Assembly (NCBI RefSeq): GCF_030166555.2 | Contig: NZ_CP126461.2 | From: Acholeplasma laidlawii_A | GTDB lineage: Bacteria; Bacillota_I; Bacilli_A; Acholeplasmatales; Acholeplasmataceae | Direction: 5' to 3' (one strand) | DNA length: 64,000 nucleotides | In this document: positions 59,212-64,000 of the stretch, piece after piece | Layout: each line of letters opens with the position of its first letter | How positions within the stretch are numbered: the first letter of the stretch is position 1 | Notes under the pieces: generated by a model | What the model was told of the DNA's origin: nothing | Database searches by the model: none | The model's input: only the letters and a program-made list of their open reading frames with translations | Program-made: the position numbers and the translations under genes

Positions 59212-61329
59212 TTAATCAATTGTTAAGTACTGCTGAGCATTCTTGGTAATCATTTGATCCATACGCTTTTTAAAGACAATAACATACTCATATACTTCAT
59301 AAGGATCCATACTTACCTCAGATGGGTTTTTATAGTAGAACACATTATCAGGGGTTGCTCCATTATCAGTAGCTAGATGTTTTGATAGTAAGTAAAAATC
59401 ATCTGTAATAATGTCAAAAGTTCTTGTGTCTATTGAGAAAGTTCTTTCACTTGATAGTGCGTTTACACCATAATAGTATTGATTGGTTGTCACACCAAAT
59501 AACTCTACAATGGTTCTATATAAATCCACCTGACTACGTACAAGAGGTTGTCTACCCTTAATAAGACCTTTAGGTAATACCGATGTTGTATCCGTATCAT
59601 CTGGTGCATATATAAAGGCTGTTGTTTTTAACATTTCTGTACGATATTCTAGTGGCGTTAGACTTCTACCTAGTATTACTTCTAAATCTTTTTTTGCAAT
59701 ACCAGAACCGTGGTCTGCATAGAATATATAGACAGTATCTTTGAGTGTTTTAGCGACCTCAAAGAATTTCTCATAAAAATCATTTGTATAGCGTTCATAG
59801 TTAATAAACTTTAAAGCGGTCTGATCAATATTTAATGTATCTTGGGTAAACAGTGGTGTATCGATATATGGATCATATAAATATGGTGTATGTGGCTGAA
59901 TCATGATTGGGTAAAGGAAATAATTTTTACCTAAATTTGTGATTCTTTGTGCTTCAATCACGGTCCAGTCCATTAAGGATAGATCACTAATCCAAGGACT
60001 TTTCTCATCCGTTTTAATTAAGTGGTCTGGATATCTCTTGACTGCATTTTTATTTGATGAACTATTGCTATCTTCTGCATCATAATAAATATACTCATCA
60101 AACTCAAACATCTTTTCATGGACATTTTGACGATTATAGAATATTGGTACATCGCTATGTAAAGATACCTTTTCATAACCATTAAACAGTTTAGGTAGTG
60201 CATCAAATACATAAGGTACTTCATTATAGTTCCAGTAAATGGTTGTATCTCCTCTAGGATATAAACCAGTCATTACGGAAAACTCAGCATCTGATGAGTT
60301 TCCAATCCCTACATTGGTATAGAAGTTATCTAGTACATATGATTCATTTAATAAAGTCTTTAAATTACTAAAGTAGGAATCATCAAAATATGGATTGTCT
60401 GTTTCAAGTAGAAAATGGTTGAAGGTTTCTACGTGGATGACGACTACATTTTTATCTTTAAAGATACCATTTAAATTATTATTTTGAAGTAGACTTGGAT
60501 CTATTTCAACGGTTGGCGCTTCATTAATGTGTAGTGTTTTTCCATAACTTTGACCAAAGAGGTTGGTATATGAATCCGTATTTCTATTGTATGTACTAAA
60601 TAGTGTATTATCAAATTGTTCATCATCAGATTTTTCAAGTAAGTTAATACCGAAAAACTCACCTAAATAAAAATTATATAAACCAGCAGATTGTACACCA
60701 TAAAGTGGACGTTCTGCATTAATTGGCCATTTTGATTCCATCGATACTTTGACAACACCTAAAGTAGATACAGATAATATAAAGACCATAATAAGTACCA
60801 TAATCGGTAGCATTGGACCATATTTTAATGTATTTTTCTTACTAAATGATTTTTTATCTGTTTTATGTTTAGATTTAATAACGAGGTAAGACATAGATAG
60901 AACAATCGTTGGTATAAAAACTAAGATTCTATAATATACAAAGATTTCTCTTAAAGCTTCAACAAATATGGAGCCAGCTAAGTCTAATGCCGGATTATAA
61001 AACAGTGTCATCTCATAAATAGAAAACATTGTAGAATAGTACTTTGTAAAGATACCTACTGTAAATATACCGACATTTAACCCAAATGTTATTCAGACAA
61101 TATAAAGTAACCTTGTCTTTTTACTCTTAAATACCAGTAACCCAATAAATAATAGAATCGTCAAAGCTGCAATATTACCAATAATTGAGTTTAACTCAAT
61201 CATAGGGCTACGTTTAAAAGCGATTAAATAGCGATTTAATACAGCAGTTGTTACAAAGTATGTATTTATGATGTTAAGTAAATAATATAGCACTACGACA
61301 ACAATCGATACTTTAGCTTCTTTTCTCAA
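59212..61329 (-). pseudogene. LTA synthase-like gene broken by one in-frame TGA
   Basis: One frame of 706 codons with a single internal stop, TGA at 61095-61093 (codon 79). Before it: two membrane helices (MRKEAKVSIVVVVLYYLL, ALTILLFIGLLVF). Right after the stop, the frame continues ITFGLNVGIFTVGIFTKYYSTMFSIYEM as the next helix, then more helices and a LtaS/sulfatase domain: VVVIHVETFNHFL, GIGNSSDAEFSVMTGLYP (Ser where LtaS has its nucleophilic Thr), and FYADHGSGIAKKD. A TGG-to-TGA change is the simplest cause. Translation could restart at the ATG at 61029, giving 605 residues without the first helices. LtaS makes glycerol-phosphate polymers on lipid anchors. Confidence 0.85.
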
Positions 61330-61469
61330 GTTTTACCAACCCTATTTCTTATATGAGCATTATGATACATGTTCATTATAAATTATATTATGTTAAAGAC
61401 AAATTATAATACATTTTATTATACAATTTTAATTTATAAATGTCATACAAAATCACTAAATCTATAAAT

Positions 61470-61503
61470 TAAAAACTACTCAAAATTATTATCTTGAGTA
61501 GTT
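61470..61503 (-). terminator. Terminator of the VOC gene
   Basis: The stem AACTACTCAA (61474-61483) with TTGAGTAGTT (61494-61503), followed on the minus strand by TTTAATTTAT. Confidence 0.75.
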
Positions 61504-61515
61504 CATGTCATAAAT

Positions 61516-61950
61516 TTAATCAATAATTAGCATGTCTTGTGCATCAAATTGCCACATAGGGCCATACGCAACTTCCCAATAATAACCATCTAAATCTCTA
61601 AAGTAGCCGCTATAGCCACCCCATGATGTTGTCTTGGGTGTTTTGACAATCGTACCACCATGTATTTGCACGAGATTCATCAGTTCATCCACTGCTTCTT
61701 TAGTTTTCATATTACAAGCGAGTGTGATACCACTAAATCCTGTTGTTTGAATGACCGGTGGATTTACTTCATTAATATCTTTAGCAAGCTCCTCTACTGG
61801 ATAAAGTTCTAACTTTGTACCACTATTGTTAAAAAAGACAATGGGTGCACCAAATTGGGCGGTTGTTTTAAAGCCTAACGCTTTAAAAAATGCTAAAGAC
61901 TTATCAATATTATTAACACCTAAACAAATAAGGTTAATCCGGTTGATCAT
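61516..61950 (-). CDS. VOC-family (glyoxalase-fold) protein
   Basis: A 144-residue two-module betaalphabetabetabeta protein: NLICLGVNNIDKSLAFFKALGF, FNNSGTKLELYP, GITLACNMKTKEAVDELM, GGTIVKTPKTTSWGGYSGYFRDLDGYYWEVAYG. The family binds a metal with His/Glu/Gln side chains; the E of LELYP and of YYWEVAY fit two of the positions, while the usual N-terminal His is replaced. It may be a lyase, dioxygenase or resistance protein; unassigned. Confidence 0.85.
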   Translation of the reverse strand: MINRINLICLGVNNIDKSLAFFKALGFKTTAQFGAPIVFFNNSGTKLELYPVEELAKDINEVNPPVIQTTGFSGITLACNMKTKEAVDELMNLVQIHGGTIVKTPKTTSWGGYSGYFRDLDGYYWEVAYGPMWQFDAQDMLIID

Positions 61951-61975
61951 ATGTACTCCTATCTTAGTTAACGTA

Positions 61976-62539
61976 TTATTTAACTATTTTATGCTTATGA
62001 GGGAGTGTTCCTCCAGATAAAGTAACTACATCATTTTCAGCAATTAAAGCGTGAGGTTCAATTGCTAAAATGCCTTGTTTTAATTCTAATATATTTTTAC
62101 GATGGGTAAATATCATAAGCACTTGGACTTCTGTTTTTAAACCTTTTCCTTGAACGGTTGTTAAACCAATGCTTTTATCTCTAATGTATTTTGCTATAAC
62201 TTCGCTATTTTTGATTGGAATAATGATATTTAACATGACTTTTCCAAACGCCATCTTCTTTTCAACAATAGAACCAGCTATAACACCCACACCATAACCA
62301 AGCGCATATACGATACCTAATAAGGGTGCAGATTTCACATCATTAACTACTTGTGAGGCAACAAATACCCAAATTAATACTTCTATAAATGAAACCAATG
62401 CGCCTTGAAGTTTAAATCCACGGTTCACAATAATAATTCTAACCGTTGAAAGGGTCACCTCAACTACTTTTGCTACAAAGACAAACAAAACTGTATACCA
62501 TGGTGCTGCTAATAAAAAATCTAAAATAAAATCTATCAT
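61976..62539 (-). CDS. UPF0316 membrane protein (DUF5698-DUF2179)
   Basis: A 187-residue protein. Three N-terminal helices (about 15-40, 42-62 and 70-90) carry VAKVVEVTLSTVRIIIVNRGFK, the family signature, and the C-terminal part (about 95-175) is a DUF2179 domain (IRDKSIGLTTVQGKGLKTEVQVLMIFTHRKNILELKQGILAIEPHALI). Function unknown. AGGAG before the ATG. Same strand as the VOC gene, 25 bases upstream. Confidence 0.85.
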   Translation of the reverse strand: MIDFILDFLLAAPWYTVLFVFVAKVVEVTLSTVRIIIVNRGFKLQGALVSFIEVLIWVFVASQVVNDVKSAPLLGIVYALGYGVGVIAGSIVEKKMAFGKVMLNIIIPIKNSEVIAKYIRDKSIGLTTVQGKGLKTEVQVLMIFTHRKNILELKQGILAIEPHALIAENDVVTLSGGTLPHKHKIVK

Positions 62540-62639
62540 GTCTACTCAACTCCTATATAAACTATTATAACAATTAGAAGTTGATTTTTGTCAACCTTTT
62601 ACACATAAAGTTGATTCTTAAATAATCCTTACAATTTAA

Positions 62640-63266
62640 TTAGCTTCCGGCACTTTCATATCGTTTTAAACCCTTAGACCAAACAAATAAAGAAACCATA
62701 AGCATACCTAAACTAGCAATCATTACATAAAGTGTCGTAAGCCATAAGTTACCACCTTTAAGGAGCGCTTCAATAGGTAAAAATATCACTACAGAAAACG
62801 GTAGGATATACGTTAAAACAAATCGGATTGCACGGGTAAAAATATCTATTGGATATTTTGCAAAATTAGAAAAGTCATAAATCATTGTCATTACTTCAAT
62901 ACTTCTTTTAGTCCAAAAGGATAAAGATCCAAAAATTAACTTAATAGCAAAGAAGAATAACATTGCAAAAAATGCTACAACAATCAATGCTAAAACGTTC
63001 ATCAGTGTCCACTCAACTGTAACTAGTGGTGTAAAAAGTGCTAAGAAGACAATACCAAGTATTAGTTCTCCAATACCTTCTAATTGGATCATTTCAACAA
63101 TGAGTTGAAATAGTGGGTTAATAGGTTTTACTAAGTACTTATCTAAAATACCTCTTGTAATACCACCATTAGCAAGTTGCCAGACCTGATCAGATAAGAT
63201 ATGATCAAGTGATTTGGGTATCAAATAAAACCCATATAAAAAGCCCATCATATTGATGTAATCCAT
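62640..63266 (-). pseudogene. ABC-2 type (DUF990-like) permease, N-terminus missing
   Basis: A 208-residue reading. DUF990 permeases are near 260 residues with six helices; here it opens at what should be the second helix (MDYINMMGFLYGFYLIPKSL), followed by the family's GGITRGILDKYLVKPINPLFQL. There is no ribosome site before the ATG, and an in-frame TAA lies six bases upstream. No partner permease or ATPase gene is adjacent. It looks like a decaying remnant that lost its first exported segment, but a functional short form cannot be excluded. Confidence 0.6.
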
Positions 63267-63363
63267 ATTAATTTAATCATGTCATTTTTTAATCATAAAC
63301 AATTATCAAATCATAAATACCAAGATATATTCAAATGACCAAAGTGCTTTTTATGAGTTATGG

Positions 63364-63393
63364 TTGGAATAGATTCGTTTGGTATGTTATAAT
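63364..63393 (+). promoter_or_regulatory. Promoter of the edge lipoprotein gene
   Basis: -35 TTGGAA (63364-63369), 18-base spacer, -10 TATAAT (63388-63393) with a TGT extension. Confidence 0.65.
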
Positions 63394-63430
63394 ACATAGT
63401 TATTTAAATATCTATATAAAAGGGGTTAAC

Positions 63431-64000
63431 ATGAAATATATTAAAGCCATAACCATGATGCTACTACTGATTGTATTGGTATCATGTACAACGACTGATG
63501 AAGTCACTTATGAAATACTGATTAATGAATCTACACCAACCACTTACGAAGTTGGTGCCTCTATTACCTATACTGACTTTTTTATCATCAAAGACAGTCT
63601 AGGAAATAGGATAACTATCGAAGAGTCCATGTTAGATGTATCTTTAGTTGATATGTCTAAGGCAGGTAGTTATATCATTAAAATTTCTTTTGAAGGTGTG
63701 AAAAATGAAGTAACTATTACTGTAACAGCACCTGAGGAAGAAATTACTTATACACTATCTATTAATGAATCACTATCAACCACACTTGAATTAAATGCTT
63801 CAGATATTGATTTTAAAGCTTACTTTACAATCACTGATTCTAAAGGTAACTTAGTTGAAGTATTAGAGTCTATGATTGATAGTTCTAAAGTTAATCTAGA
63901 TGAAGTGGGTACTTATAACTTAGTATTAAATTACCAAGGTTTAAGTAAAACTGTTGTTTTAGAGGTCGTTGATAACACACCTGTTATAACATATACTGTT
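63431..64000 (+). CDS. Repeat lipoprotein, N-terminal 190 residues (runs off the end)
   Basis: The ATG at 63431 follows AAAAGGGG. The frame is open to the window edge. Signal peptide with lipobox LVLVSC (Cys19), then tandem Ig-like units of about 80 residues. Unit 1 starts at about 26 (VTYEILINES), unit 2 at about 106 (ITYTLSINES), and a third begins at the last residues (ITYTV). Both full units share an FxIxDSxGN strand and an ESMxDxS turn, and end in a V-rich strand. No catalytic part is visible yet. An adhesin-like or surface-spacer role is inferred. Confidence 0.85.
   Translation, partial: MKYIKAITMMLLLIVLVSCTTTDEVTYEILINESTPTTYEVGASITYTDFFIIKDSLGNRITIEESMLDVSLVDMSKAGSYIIKISFEGVKNEVTITVTAPEEEITYTLSINESLSTTLELNASDIDFKAYFTITDSKGNLVEVLESMIDSSKVNLDEVGTYNLVLNYQGLSKTVVLEVVDNTPVITYTV

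Noticed and set aside
61093..61095. UGA as tryptophan (genetic code 4), as in mycoplasmas.
   Set aside because: UGA ends trpS, rimM, sufU, the H/G subunit gene and others at the right place, and tryptophan is written TGG throughout. One internal TGA does not overturn this.
1..64000. CRISPR arrays, insertion sequences, prophage genes, tRNA or rRNA genes.
   Set aside because: No regular repeats with spacers, no transposase or integrase motifs, no inverted-repeat-bounded elements and no cloverleaf found on reading both strands; a computed tRNA and repeat search would be decisive.

Overview
The window is AT-rich DNA from a low-GC, Firmicute-like genome. The best inference is an Acholeplasma, an A. 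laidlawii-like wall-less bacterium of the Mollicutes that keeps the standard genetic code. The reasons are: a V-type ATPase operon, SufC-D-S-U-B, T-box leaders, CcpA and Spx; many Sec lipoproteins; no peptidoglycan genes; and TGA used as a real stop in several tightly packed genes (trpS, rimM, sufU and the ATGA overlaps of the opp operon). No rRNA, tRNA, insertion sequence, phage or CRISPR array was seen, and there is no stretch over about 300 bases without a gene or a recognisable leader.

Layout. 1-4316: V-type ATPase genes H-C-I-K-F-E (minus strand, E cut by the window edge), with a clear promoter. 4327-10624: gap with a cre-like site, a CYTH phosphatase, a NERD protein, an HTH membrane protein, spx and pepF. 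10634-17071: T-box-trpS, an EAL protein, a lipid kinase, T-box-tyrS and ccpA, whose operator covers its own -35 box. 17141-21048: rplS-trmD-rimM-khpA-rpsP, ylbG-like, a pseudouridine synthase and def. 21068-28866: thiI-trmH-TIM barrel-GH20 operon, free Met-sulfoxide reductase, rpsD with leader, a PIG-L deacetylase and a double GNAT. 28930-33866: a solute-binding lipoprotein gene broken by one in-frame TAA, then a three-gene thiol-redox operon preceded by two matching dyads. 33905-38045: pgk-XRE/cupin-HPr-like-tpiA, a ComK-like protein and a degenerate phytoene-synthase-like protein. 38051-44128: SGNH lipoprotein and the suf operon. 44333-52850: a hypothetical membrane protein, the oppA-B-C-D-F importer and a small membrane protein. 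52903-64000: S41-type lipoprotein, TetR, asnA, a lipoprotein, an LTA-synthase-like gene broken by one in-frame TGA, VOC, UPF0316, a truncated ABC-2 permease and a repeat lipoprotein that runs off the end.

Two themes join the genes. First, a carbon-control circuit can be read directly: CcpA (with an autoregulatory site), cre-like sites at gap, pepF and oppA, and an HPr-like protein in the pgk-tpiA operon that keeps the regulatory Ser but has lost the Arg-Pro after the active-site His. Second, the surface and the importers are lipoprotein-rich: InlB-type B-repeats are fused to a solute-binding protein and to an S41-like protein. Two large surface genes each carry a single nonsense codon in an otherwise open frame.
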